From: Prochlorococcus marinus str. MIT 0912
Lineage (GTDB): Bacteria; Cyanobacteriota; Cyanobacteriia; PCC-6307; Cyanobiaceae
DNA length: 64,000 nucleotides
Assembly (NCBI RefSeq): GCF_027359595.1
Contig: NZ_CP114783.1
Coordinates: forward strand, 1,178,001 to 1,242,000
Direction of reading: 5' to 3'
Position numbers and translations under genes: made by a program
Notes under the pieces: model-generated
Told to the model about the DNA's origin: nothing
The model's database searches: none
Seen by the model: the letters and a program-made list of their open reading frames with translations, nothing else
In this document: positions 36,601 through 44,301 of the stretch, piece after piece
Numbering within the stretch: the stretch's first letter is position 1
How the letters are laid out: every line of letters begins with the position of its first letter

Positions 36601-37264
36601 TTTTTTCTCTAAATAACTTATCTGCCTGATTAACATTAGGATTAAAGATTTCTTTATTACATCCAGATGAAATATTAAAAATAAGATTAGGATCAAGACT
36701 TGTTAATCTTTTAAGTTCATTTTTTGTAAATTCAGAGTTTGTCAAAAAACAATCTATTGAACTTAACTCCTCTAGCATATTTAAGTAAAATTGTTTATAA
36801 CCTAAATTAATATCTAGATAATCTTTTGGATGCGAAAGAGGTATTAAATCATGAATTACACTAGCTACTGGTGGTAAATTAAATTTATGATCTAATGAAA
36901 TCACAGATTGATCATTATATCCATCAAAAAAACTAGTTAAAAGTAAAATATCTCCATTGATCAGTGATAATGCATAAGATCTTAATTTCTTAGCCACTTC
37001 AAAGCGAACTTGATTATTTGATACTTCTAATACATTTAAGTTAGGTCCATACCACTTAACATAAGAGACACGATTTTTAAATTCTAATAGTTCCTCTTCA
37101 AAATCACTGCTAATATTATTTAAACATGCATTAGCAAATAATATAAATTCATGATTGATAGAAATTCTTATTAATTTTTTGATTAATGATAAAGAGTATC
37201 TACCAATTCCTCTTACACGATGTCCATCTAATTGACAACCCTGTAGATCAATAATTATTTTCAT
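33590..37264 (-). CDS. Large glycosyltransferase with three GT-B/GT4-like units
   Basis: The 1224-residue protein contains three successive GT4-type units. Unit 1 (about 1-390) has GCQLDGHRVRGIGRY, YCGAADPRKNLKRL and the donor-binding EGFGLPVLEAMSCGAPV. Unit 2 (about 500-830) has ISSCFPRKGIDCLLEAY and GEGFGLPIAEAMALEIPV. Unit 3 (about 855-1224) has GWVTTWNSRCGLASYSRYL, YGFCLPNKGFPELI and CSGAIRQGLASGTPV, with the usual first Glu replaced. Such fusions can add several sugars in turn to a surface polysaccharide. No membrane helix is apparent. Its start overlaps the stop of the preceding 144-residue gene by 4 bp, and its end overlaps the convergent dehydratase gene by 17 bp. Confidence 0.88.
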   Translation of the reverse strand: MKIIIDLQGCQLDGHRVRGIGRYSLSLIKKLIRISINHEFILFANACLNNISSDFEEELLEFKNRVSYVKWYGPNLNVLEVSNNQVRFEVAKKLRSYALSLINGDILLLTSFFDGYNDQSVISLDHKFNLPPVASVIHDLIPLSHPKDYLDINLGYKQFYLNMLEELSSIDCFLTNSEFTKNELKRLTSLDPNLIFNISSGCNKEIFNPNVNQADKLFREKNLGLYILYCGAADPRKNLKRLLKSYSLLKDNLKTTYKIILVGEIGESALKDIYSWRDQFEISDDQLLLMGFVTDEELAALYRNCSLFVFPSIHEGFGLPVLEAMSCGAPVIASNRTSIPEILGESTYTFNPYNIDEITLLIENCLENQILLNNLKKNSKERSSFFSWDITANLVLEKLEQLVQSKKSNSIRFDDWNLISEYKRSSYNLILDSLISDLATCSEDMHLKKLVRVISTCIHLIQVEFDLDLRAFQFNKNKSINWQIEGPFDSNYSLSILNQEIALAANEYNNLNLKINITEGLGDYKIDYLFLKDHPALFNLFNSSQSKQNKKFILSRNMYPPRVHDMDSRFNCLHAYGWEETGFPADWVNDFNQYLQGITVMSAQVKKTLIDNGVSIPIHICSLGIDHIRKIKVDTSYVIHAKKYKFLHISSCFPRKGIDCLLEAYGNSFSKDDNVSLIIKTFPNPHNNVFKLLKYHQSINDKYPHVVVIEEDLKLPQIKSLYLQSDCLIAPSHGEGFGLPIAEAMALEIPVMTTAWGGQLDFIDSSNAWLIDYKFAYSKSHFNMFSSAWAEPRAEDCALLMKEIYNTSINDIKSKTLLAKERVLALTWDNCVKENLYIFNNFQAVKRKKNSLRVGWVTTWNSRCGLASYSRYLIQNLVTEVKIYAPIDEEITETDEKNVNRCWSINRPLIDLKRSIIRDKITTLVIQFNYGLYDFSELKELIDFLKSKSISVIIFLHATSDPKFDPNRKLSNIKDALIKCDRLMVHSPNDLNRLKLIELTKNVCLFPHGILPFNMNLDKKEKSYTSYVLNNKSHIENKIKLASYGFCLPNKGFPELIYAVKILRDKKLNVSLNLRTASYSQDYIWFYNQLVSLIEQLDLKEYVSIDNHYHDDISTLECLSKVDLIVYPYQYSNESCSGAIRQGLASGTPVAVTPLSIFDDVKPVIYELPGLSSEDIAKGIQDWFVKGSNFRNQNINSSAFATWRKEHSFSSLGIRLQGIINALS

Positions 37265-37695
37265 TCTGAATAAGATCTCCTATCTAACAAAAGCATTAAA
37301 TCTTGGTTAATTTTTTTAGCTTTAGAGGAAGATGAATACATTGATAGAAGTCTACTTTCATAATCAATTTGATTCGAATTTACTACTTCAGAAGAATATT
37401 GAATATTAAGATCTTTTTTTAGATTTTTTAAATTTTTTATATTGATATACCTGCTAATGATTCTTTTCGTAAAAAAAGAAAATCCAACATACTCTAAAAT
37501 CTTAATTGTCAGTTTTAAAATTTTATGAATAGTTTTTCTTAAAGTATTACCAAAAAAAGGACTAACTAAAATACTAGATTTAGTAAAATGATCAAATACT
37601 TTCCAGAAAAGAAGCTTAATAATAGAATAAATTTTTTTTCTTAATCGAAAAAAAATAATTTTGAATTTTAAAAAATTATAAATTTGTTTTTTCAT
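37261..37695 (-). CDS. Small basic protein of unknown function, coupled to the triple glycosyltransferase
   Basis: The 144-residue product is rich in Lys, Ile and Phe, with an amphipathic or weakly hydrophobic N-terminal half (IYNFLKFKIIFFRLRKKIY, LEYVGFSFFTKRII) and a Ser-rich C-terminal part. I recognise no family. The 4-bp overlap (ATGA) with the downstream glycosyltransferase gene shows that it is translated as part of the same unit. It might anchor the large enzyme to the membrane, but this is a guess. Its promoter should lie in the 221 bp before the divergent acetyltransferase gene. Confidence 0.6.
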   Translation of the reverse strand: MKKQIYNFLKFKIIFFRLRKKIYSIIKLLFWKVFDHFTKSSILVSPFFGNTLRKTIHKILKLTIKILEYVGFSFFTKRIISRYINIKNLKNLKKDLNIQYSSEVVNSNQIDYESRLLSMYSSSSKAKKINQDLMLLLDRRSYSE

Positions 37696-37916
37696 AAGTT
37701 TTGAAATTAAATCTGGTTTATTAACAAATTATGTTACCTTTTTAATTCAAAAGTAAATCTATACTCGTTGATTCAAAGTCTAAATCCATCATCAAACCCA
37801 AACTCCTATTCAGTATACCTAATCAAGTACTCGTGAAAACAAAACATCAAATACGTAATTCAATATAATCCTTGAGCGTACAAGTTATATTACTAAGAAA
37901 CGTATGAATTTATTCA

Positions 37917-38414
37917 ATGATTGGTGAATTAAATTCAAGTATAAATGAACCACTTAAGAGGGAAATATGCGTGATAAAGCATACTACTGGAGCACCTGGC
38001 TTAAGGTTTCTAGGCTTAGGTCCATTTTTCATTCCAAGTAACGGTCTAAAAAAGCTAAAAAATCTTTTAGATCTTAATACCTCTTGGGCTAAAGGAAGAG
38101 ATGAAAACCAGTTAAAAACAATGTTAGCAAATAGTGATGTTGTAATAACACTATGGAATTGCAAAAAACTTATAGGCTTCGGAAGAGCAACGAGTGATTA
38201 CAGTTTTCGAGCTGTTTTATGGGATGTCGTAGTAACAGATGACCTGCAAGGATATGGATACGGAAAAATCATAGTAAAAACCTTATTAAATTCTAAGGCC
38301 ATTAAGAAAGCAAAAAAAATTTATCTTATGACCACAAAAAGCAGTGATTTTTATCAGCAATTAGGTTTTAAAATAGTCAAAAATCAAGATCTGATGTTAT
38401 TAGAAAAACTATAA
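37917..38414 (+). CDS. GNAT-family N-acetyltransferase
   Basis: The 165-residue protein has the GNAT fold signature: a strand (VLWDVVVTDDLQGYGYGKIIVKTLL) carrying the acetyl-CoA pyrophosphate-binding pattern Q-x-x-G-x-G, an Arg-containing FGRATSDY segment before it, and a C-terminal FYQQLGFKIV strand-turn. It transfers an acetyl group from acetyl-CoA to an amine; the acceptor cannot be told. The ATG at 37917 follows a 7-codon out-of-frame ATG reading that overlaps it (37904-37927). It is the last protein gene before the tRNA that borders the core region. Confidence 0.85.
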   Translation: MIGELNSSINEPLKREICVIKHTTGAPGLRFLGLGPFFIPSNGLKKLKNLLDLNTSWAKGRDENQLKTMLANSDVVITLWNCKKLIGFGRATSDYSFRAVLWDVVVTDDLQGYGYGKIIVKTLLNSKAIKKAKKIYLMTTKSSDFYQQLGFKIVKNQDLMLLEKL

Positions 38415-38663
38415 ATATATTTATTATGTTTAATAGATTTATATCATTTTTATGTCTTATAAATTAGAAATATTATTAGCTTATTTATCTATTAATGACT
38501 GCAAATTTTTCACTTATTTAATTAATATTTTTAGATTAATTAAATATTTTCCTTTCTTGATTAATTAAAATTATAAGCTTTGGAAAAGTTTTCATTTAGG
38601 TTATATTTTAAATTTTATTCAACTGTAAAGATTCAAAAGTTATTGAAACAAAATGTTTATATA

Positions 38664-38735
38664 AGCGGATGAAGAGATTCGAACTCTCGACATTCTCCTT
38701 GGCAAGGAGATGCTCTACCACTGAGCTACATCCGC
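38664..38735 (-). tRNA. tRNA-Gly (anticodon GCC)
   Basis: The minus strand folds into a complete 72-nt cloverleaf: acceptor GCGGATG paired with CATCCGC, a D-arm with AGCTCAGTGGTAGAGC, an anticodon stem TCTCC/GGAGA around loop TTGCCAA (anticodon GCC), and a T-arm with GTTCGAATC. The 3' CCA is not encoded. It sits at the boundary between the accessory surface region and the core genes. Confidence 0.97.
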
Positions 38736-38764
38736 ATAAAGAATATAATTCGCTTACAAGCATG

Positions 38765-38798
38765 CCTCAAAAGAGGTTAAAAGGTCAAATGATCTTTT
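38765..38798 (-). terminator. Possible terminator hairpins after ribH
   Basis: Two small inverted repeats follow the ribH stop: gatctttt / aaaaggtc (38779-38798, one G-U pair) and cctc / gagg with an A/T loop (38765-38776). Each is weak, and the T-tracts are short. They fall between ribH and the tRNA-Gly gene on the same strand. Confidence 0.35.
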
Positions 38799-38813
38799 CA
38801 ATTGAAAATTTGT

Positions 38814-39290
38814 TTAACTCAAAGACTTCATTAGGGATCCCATTTCCAACGCTTGCAAAGCATAATTCCATCCAAGATTATTCTTAATGCCTGCCCTCTC
38901 CAAAGCCTGTTGCATTGTGTCAGTAGTTAGCACACCAAATATTATTGGAACTCCTGTTTCTCTAGAGACAGTTGCTATCCCTTTGCTTGCTTCTGATATA
39001 ACAACATCAAAGTGAGGAGTATCACCCCTAATGACTGCGCCCAAGGTAATAATGACCTCATATTTTCCTCTCCTAGCCAATTCTTGAGAAATAATTGGCA
39101 ACTCAAATGACCCTGGCACCCATGCAATATCTAACTGATTACTTGTTTCTGTTACATCAATACCATGTCTAGACAAACAATCAAGACAACCGCTTAAAAG
39201 TTTATTGGTAATTAAGTCATTAAATCTTGCTACAACAATAGCCGCTTTTAAAGACGATGATTTTTCAAAGGTACCTTCTATCGTTGCCAT
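38814..39290 (-). CDS. ribH: 6,7-dimethyl-8-ribityllumazine synthase
   Basis: The 158-residue protein has normal length and the lumazine synthase pattern: [46 protein letters not shown] with the catalytic His, and [17 protein letters not shown]. It condenses the ribityl-diaminouracil with dihydroxybutanone phosphate in riboflavin synthesis and normally forms pentamers or 60-mer shells in the cytoplasm. It lies about 100 bp after the psbZ-like gene on the same strand. Confidence 0.97.
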   Translation of the reverse strand: MATIEGTFEKSSSLKAAIVVARFNDLITNKLLSGCLDCLSRHGIDVTETSNQLDIAWVPGSFELPIISQELARRGKYEVIITLGAVIRGDTPHFDVVISEASKGIATVSRETGVPIIFGVLTTDTMQQALERAGIKNNLGWNYALQALEMGSLMKSLS

Positions 39291-39394
39291 TTTTTAAGGC
39301 TTTTAATACCTTTTAACAGTAACCTCTTATGCGTAAATTTAAAACCACAATTAAAAAAAACTATCTATATAAGCATTTTTGTAAACTACGAAAC

Positions 39395-39610
39395 TTAGAC
39401 ACTCATTTGATGAGTGATGTATTCACCAACTAAGGCTTGAAGAAGAACTAGATGGAACCAGACTCCTGCTAGGATTTCTATCTTTTTAATGTTGGGATTT
39501 CTATTGTCCTCAGGATTGGTTTGTGTCATGTAAAAAACAGGAACACCAATCACCAAAAGCAATGATGAAAACAAAAGCGCGTTCGCAACGATTGAATTAA
39601 TAGCCAACAT
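39395..39610 (-). CDS. psbZ: Photosystem II protein PsbZ-like, two-helix membrane protein
   Basis: From the ATG at 39608-39610 the product has 71 residues and two transmembrane helices, the first with the family-like LLFSSLLLVIGVPVFYMT and the second with IEILAGVWFHLVLLQALVG. PsbZ stabilises the PSII core and its antenna contacts. The C-terminus (YITHQMSV) differs from the usual NSFVV ending, so the name is probable, not certain. The frame stays open 33 codons upstream to a TTG near 39709 without an in-frame ATG; that extension is described under findings. The gene is divergent from mutS. Confidence 0.65.
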   Translation of the reverse strand: MLAINSIVANALLFSSLLLVIGVPVFYMTQTNPEDNRNPNIKKIEILAGVWFHLVLLQALVGEYITHQMSV

Positions 39611-39757
39611 AGTTGAACTTGCAGAAAATTCTCTAATCCAATAATTGTCCCATGTAACTGTTTTTTTGAGGTATTCCTCTTCATATTTGTAGCGAGGCTT
39701 CACATGCAAAAATAATTAATTCTTCTAATATGCATTGATTAAGCGATTAGTGTTGAA

Positions 39758-42538
39758 ATGGCTGCCAGCCCAAATCCCATTCAAGGCAGTCTATTTGAAG
39801 AAAAAGAGCCGAGCGTTCTTAGTAAAAATGAGCAAGATGAAACTCTTGATATTTCGAACGAGAATCTTTCAAATCATCAACTAAAAAATGATGCCTTAGC
39901 AAGGCCCCGCGTACAAAGAGGGCCTCAAAAGGCTAATCAGATAATTGATCCAAATACTTTTTCTACCTCTGAAATCGAAGACCCTAAATGGTCACACCAT
40001 AATTTACCCAAAATTGATGATCTTACTCCTGCATTAAGACACTACGTTGAGCTCAAAATTGAAAATCCTGAACGCGTTCTGCTTTATAGACTTGGAGATT
40101 TCTTCGAATGTTTTTTTGAAGATGCAATAAAACTCTCACAGCTTTTGGAAATCACACTAACAAGCAAAGAAGGTGGAAAAAAAATTGGCAAAGTCCCAAT
40201 GGCTGGCATACCGCACCATGCATCTGATCGTTACTGCACAGAACTAATTAAGAAAGGGCTTTCAATAGCGATTTGCGATCAACTTGAAGCGGCCCCATCG
40301 AAAGGAAATAAATTAATCAAACGAGGAATCACTAGATTAATAACTCCTGGCACCGTTTTGGAAGAAGGAATGTTAAGTGCAAAACAAAATAACTGGTTAG
40401 CTTCTGTTCTAATAGAATCCAACTCAAATCCAGAAATAATTAATTGGTCTCTAGCAAAAATAGATGTCAGTACAGGTGAATTTATAGTTCAAGAAGGTAG
40501 AGACACTAATAATTTACGTCAAGAGTTAATTAAATTAAAAGCAGCCGAAGTCATATCAGAAAAAACCTCCATTTCCAATAAAAGCTGGTTTGAAGGAATA
40601 ATAGAAATAACTGAATTTAATCAAACGTCATTTTCAAAATTCGAAGCTGAAATAGCCATTAAAAATCATTATGAACTTAATGAGATTAATGGATTAGGAA
40701 TAGATTCTAATTCTATATCGATCAAAACAATTGGAGGATTAATATCCTATTTAAATAAAACTCATCCAAATCTAAACATCGAAAATGAAAAAAGAATTAA
40801 GACAAACATATGTATTGATTATCCTCACATAAAAAAGAACAAATTAGGTTTAATTATAGATAATCAAACACGCAGAAATCTAGAAATAACTACAACTCAA
40901 AAAAATGGGCAATTTCATGGTTCATTACTGTGGGCTATTGATAGAACATTAACGGCCATGGGAGGAAGATGTATAAGAAGGTGGTTAGATGAACCGTTAA
41001 TCGATATCTCCGCCATTAAGAATAGACAAGATATAATTGGCTTACTAGTTGAATCATCGAATTTAAGAAGGAATATTCGTAAAATACTACGATCTATGGG
41101 TGACCTAGAGCGCCTTTCAGGTAGAGCAGGCGCACAACAAGCAGGAGCGAGAGATTTAGTTGCAATTGCAGAGGGTATTAACCGTTTACCTTTAATTAAA
41201 AAGCATTTAAAAGACTCAATATTTGAAAAAACAAAATATTTTGAATCTGTTATAAATTTAGATAAAGAATTATTAGAAATTGCTTCAAAAATAAATAATG
41301 AAATAATAGAAAATCCTCCCCTTAGCCTCACAGACGGTGGCCTAATTTATGATGGTGTAAATCCTATTCTCGACGGACTTCGAAACCAACTTGATGATCA
41401 AAATTCATGGCTCAAATCTCAAGAATTAAAGGAAAGAAAGATTAGTAATATTAATAGTTTGAAACTTCAATATCATCGTTCTTTTGGATACTTTTTAGCA
41501 GTTAGCAAATCAAAAGCGCTTAATGTTCCAGATCACTGGATCAGAAGACAAACCCTAACTAATGAAGAACGTTTTGTGACTCCTGGTCTTAAGGAAAGAG
41601 AAGGAAAAATCTTCCAAATCAGGGCACGCATATCTCAACTTGAATATGAAATTTTTTGTAAGCTTAGAATTCTTGTTGGAAATAAATCCAATATTATTAG
41701 AAAGGCTGCAAAAGCAATTTCTTGCTTAGATGTTTTATCTGGCTTAGCAGAATTAGCAGCTACAAGTGACTACGTCAAACCTCAAATAGTTGAAAATGAA
41801 AATAAAAAAAAATCAAGAAAATTATCAATTGTAAAAGGTCGTCACCCTGTAGTTGAACAAATTCTAGTTGATAAAGTTTTCGTTGCTAATGATGTCGATC
41901 TTGGCTCTAAAACTGATCTAATAATTCTTTCAGGGCCAAACGCCAGTGGTAAAAGCTGCTACTTAAGACAAGTAGGCCTCTTGCAAATAATGGCTCAAAT
42001 TGGAAGTTGGATCCCAGCCAAATCAGCACAAATTGGCATCTCTGATCAACTATTCACACGTGTTGGAGCAGTAGATGATTTGGCTTCAGGCCAATCAACT
42101 TTCATGGTTGAAATGATTGAAACAGCCTTCATTCTTAATAATGCGACTGAAAACTCGTTAGTTTTATTAGATGAGATTGGACGAGGTACTTCAACTTTTG
42201 ATGGCTTATCTATTGCCTGGGCGGTAAGCGAATTCCTAGCCAAAAATATTAAAAGTCGTTCAATCTTTGCAACTCATTATCATGAGTTAAATCAAATTTC
42301 TGAATATATAAATAATGTAGAAAATTACCAAGTTCTTGTTCAATATAAAAATAATTCACTTTCATTTCTTCACAAAGTTGCAAAAGGAGGGGCAAATAAA
42401 AGCTATGGAATTGAAGCTGCTCGGCTTGCGGGAGTACCTAAAGAAGTAGTCAAAGACGCAAAGAAAATTTTAAATAATCTTGAGGAAAATAGCTCCAAAA
42501 ATATTCAGGTTACCCAACCAATTAAAAGCTATAAATAA
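39758..42538 (+). CDS. mutS: DNA mismatch repair protein MutS
   Basis: The 926-residue protein has a roughly 85-residue polar N-terminal extension before the MutS domain, as in other marine cyanobacteria. The mismatch-binding motif is GDFFE at 113-117 (Phe115-x-Glu117). Connector, lever and clamp domains follow, then the ATPase with Walker A GPNASGKS (726-733), the DDLASGQSTFMVEM signature, Walker B LVLLDEIGRGTSTFDG and the ATHYHEL switch. It recognises mispairs and recruits the repair machinery. It points toward cobH with only 16 bp between the stops. Confidence 0.97.
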   Translation: MAASPNPIQGSLFEEKEPSVLSKNEQDETLDISNENLSNHQLKNDALARPRVQRGPQKANQIIDPNTFSTSEIEDPKWSHHNLPKIDDLTPALRHYVELKIENPERVLLYRLGDFFECFFEDAIKLSQLLEITLTSKEGGKKIGKVPMAGIPHHASDRYCTELIKKGLSIAICDQLEAAPSKGNKLIKRGITRLITPGTVLEEGMLSAKQNNWLASVLIESNSNPEIINWSLAKIDVSTGEFIVQEGRDTNNLRQELIKLKAAEVISEKTSISNKSWFEGIIEITEFNQTSFSKFEAEIAIKNHYELNEINGLGIDSNSISIKTIGGLISYLNKTHPNLNIENEKRIKTNICIDYPHIKKNKLGLIIDNQTRRNLEITTTQKNGQFHGSLLWAIDRTLTAMGGRCIRRWLDEPLIDISAIKNRQDIIGLLVESSNLRRNIRKILRSMGDLERLSGRAGAQQAGARDLVAIAEGINRLPLIKKHLKDSIFEKTKYFESVINLDKELLEIASKINNEIIENPPLSLTDGGLIYDGVNPILDGLRNQLDDQNSWLKSQELKERKISNINSLKLQYHRSFGYFLAVSKSKALNVPDHWIRRQTLTNEERFVTPGLKEREGKIFQIRARISQLEYEIFCKLRILVGNKSNIIRKAAKAISCLDVLSGLAELAATSDYVKPQIVENENKKKSRKLSIVKGRHPVVEQILVDKVFVANDVDLGSKTDLIILSGPNASGKSCYLRQVGLLQIMAQIGSWIPAKSAQIGISDQLFTRVGAVDDLASGQSTFMVEMIETAFILNNATENSLVLLDEIGRGTSTFDGLSIAWAVSEFLAKNIKSRSIFATHYHELNQISEYINNVENYQVLVQYKNNSLSFLHKVAKGGANKSYGIEAARLAGVPKEVVKDAKKILNNLEENSSKNIQVTQPIKSYK

Positions 42539-42554
42539 CAATTATTTTTATAGT

Positions 42555-43187
42555 TCAAGTCTCAGCAGCTCTCAATAATGCATTGGTAGCAGCTGCAGCT
42601 AAAGATGCTCCTCCTTTAGAACCATCCAAGACAATATATGAACATTCACTATTCAATAAACGACTTTTACTCTCTGAAACACCTATAAATCCAACTGGCA
42701 TTCCAATAATTAAACTTGGTGTTGCGTAACCAGATTCAACAAGATCTAATAAAGAAATTAAAGCTGTGGGCGAACTCCCAATCACTACTATTGGAGGGGT
42801 TAATAACTTCTCTTTCTCTTTAAAATCTAACCAAATTTTTCTCATACCAATTTCACTTCTAGTTGTGACACTTGAATCAATTGACTTAGGAGCCATACCC
42901 AAAATGCATTGAATATCGGAATTTATAGTCCTTTTAGCCATTGGTGATATTGCCGACTTTGCCATATAAGTATCAGTTAAAATCGTGGCACCATTTTGCA
43001 ATGCATTAATCCCATTCTCACAAGCACTGGGACTGAACTTCAGGCATGATTGCAGGGTAAAGTCACCACTGGAATGAATAATACGTTCTAAAATTGATTG
43101 CTGAACCGTATCCAGCTGAGTAATGCCTAGTTTAGATCTAATATATTTTATACTTTCTAGAAAAATTGGATGTTCTGGTGTTTTCAC
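42555..43187 (-). CDS. cobH: Precorrin-8X methylmutase
   Basis: The 210-residue protein is of normal length and shows the CobH/CbiC pattern: the catalytic-His segment ERIIHSSGDF (His38), TILTDTYMAKSAI, VIGSSPTALISLLDLVE and IGMPVGFIGVSESK. It shifts a methyl group from C-11 to C-12 to form hydrogenobyrinic acid or cobyrinic acid in the corrin ring pathway, consistent with de novo (pseudo)cobalamin synthesis in marine picocyanobacteria. It is divergent from holA with 58 bp between the starts. Confidence 0.95.
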   Translation of the reverse strand: MKTPEHPIFLESIKYIRSKLGITQLDTVQQSILERIIHSSGDFTLQSCLKFSPSACENGINALQNGATILTDTYMAKSAISPMAKRTINSDIQCILGMAPKSIDSSVTTRSEIGMRKIWLDFKEKEKLLTPPIVVIGSSPTALISLLDLVESGYATPSLIIGMPVGFIGVSESKSRLLNSECSYIVLDGSKGGASLAAAATNALLRAAET

Positions 43188-43245
43188 TGTAAATTTCTTT
43201 GGCTAATTTAAGATCAAAATCCTTTTAATAACATATATCTAAGTC

Positions 43246-44274
43246 ATGCCAATACATTTAATATGGGGTGATGATTATGAAGCCTGTAACAGGGAAACAG
43301 AAAAAATAATTCAAACAGTTATTGAACCATCATGGAAAAGTTTTAACTACAGTCAAATAGATGGAAATGACCCAAAACAAAATTTCAGAGCCCTAGAAGA
43401 GGTTCAAAGCGCCCCTTTAGGAAGCGGAGGTAGAGTTGTACTAGTTAGAAGAAGCCCTTTTTGTAACGGATGTTCTATTGAACTAGCTAATAAACTGGAA
43501 CAAGCAATTAAATTAATACCTGATAATACACATCTAATTTTATATAATTCAAATAAACCAGACAAAAGACTTAAGACCACAAAGTTAATAGAAAAAAGTA
43601 TAAAATCAAATCCCTTTTCACAAGAAAAAAGTTTTATTCTTCCGCTGCCATGGGATATCAATGGACAACGGAATCTAGTCAAAAGTATTTTACATCAATT
43701 AAATCTAAAAATGAATTATGAAACAATTGATTTGATAGTAGAAAGTATAGGAAATGATAGCTCTTTAATTAATGCAGAGCTTCAAAAACTCTCATTATTT
43801 TCTGAGACAATTGATAAAAAATTGAATACAAATGAACCAAGAGAAATCTCAAAAGAACTAGTCAAAAAACTAATTCAAAATAATTCCACTAATGCACTCG
43901 AAATTGCCAATTTCCTACTGAAAGAAGAGAGAATTATAGCTCTAAATAAAATTCAATCCTTACTTCAAAATGGAGAACCAGCTTTAAGATTAATTACAAC
44001 GCTAACTGGTCAATCAAGAGGATGGCTTTGGGTACATCTATTAGATTCGCAGGGAAATCAGGACGTCAAAGAAATAGCCAAATTTGCTGGAATCGCTAAT
44101 CCAAAACGTATTTATGTAATTCGCAAACAAATTCAAGGCAAATCGTTGGAGTCATTGCTGACATTAATGAAAAAACTTTTAAAAATCGAAGCGGCAATAA
44201 AATCAGGAATCAATCCAATCGATTCTTTTAAAGATAATCTGCTAACAGAAAGTAAAATTTTGACTAATAACTGA
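43246..44274 (+). CDS. holA: DNA polymerase III subunit delta
   Basis: The 342-residue protein has the layout of HolA: an N-terminal IHLIWGDDYEACNRETEKI segment, the clamp-interacting region near residues 60-85 (SAPLGSGGRVVLVRR), the LILYNSNKPDKRLKTTK stretch, a helical linker and a C-terminal collar domain (LITTLTGQSRGWLW, GIANPKRIYVIRKQ). It is the subunit of the clamp loader that opens the sliding clamp. It lies 27 bp upstream of lysC on the same strand. The family is poorly conserved, but the pattern is clear. Confidence 0.9.
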   Translation: MPIHLIWGDDYEACNRETEKIIQTVIEPSWKSFNYSQIDGNDPKQNFRALEEVQSAPLGSGGRVVLVRRSPFCNGCSIELANKLEQAIKLIPDNTHLILYNSNKPDKRLKTTKLIEKSIKSNPFSQEKSFILPLPWDINGQRNLVKSILHQLNLKMNYETIDLIVESIGNDSSLINAELQKLSLFSETIDKKLNTNEPREISKELVKKLIQNNSTNALEIANFLLKEERIIALNKIQSLLQNGEPALRLITTLTGQSRGWLWVHLLDSQGNQDVKEIAKFAGIANPKRIYVIRKQIQGKSLESLLTLMKKLLKIEAAIKSGINPIDSFKDNLLTESKILTNN

Positions 44275-44301
44275 AATAATCAACAAGTTATCGAGAGTTC
44301 A

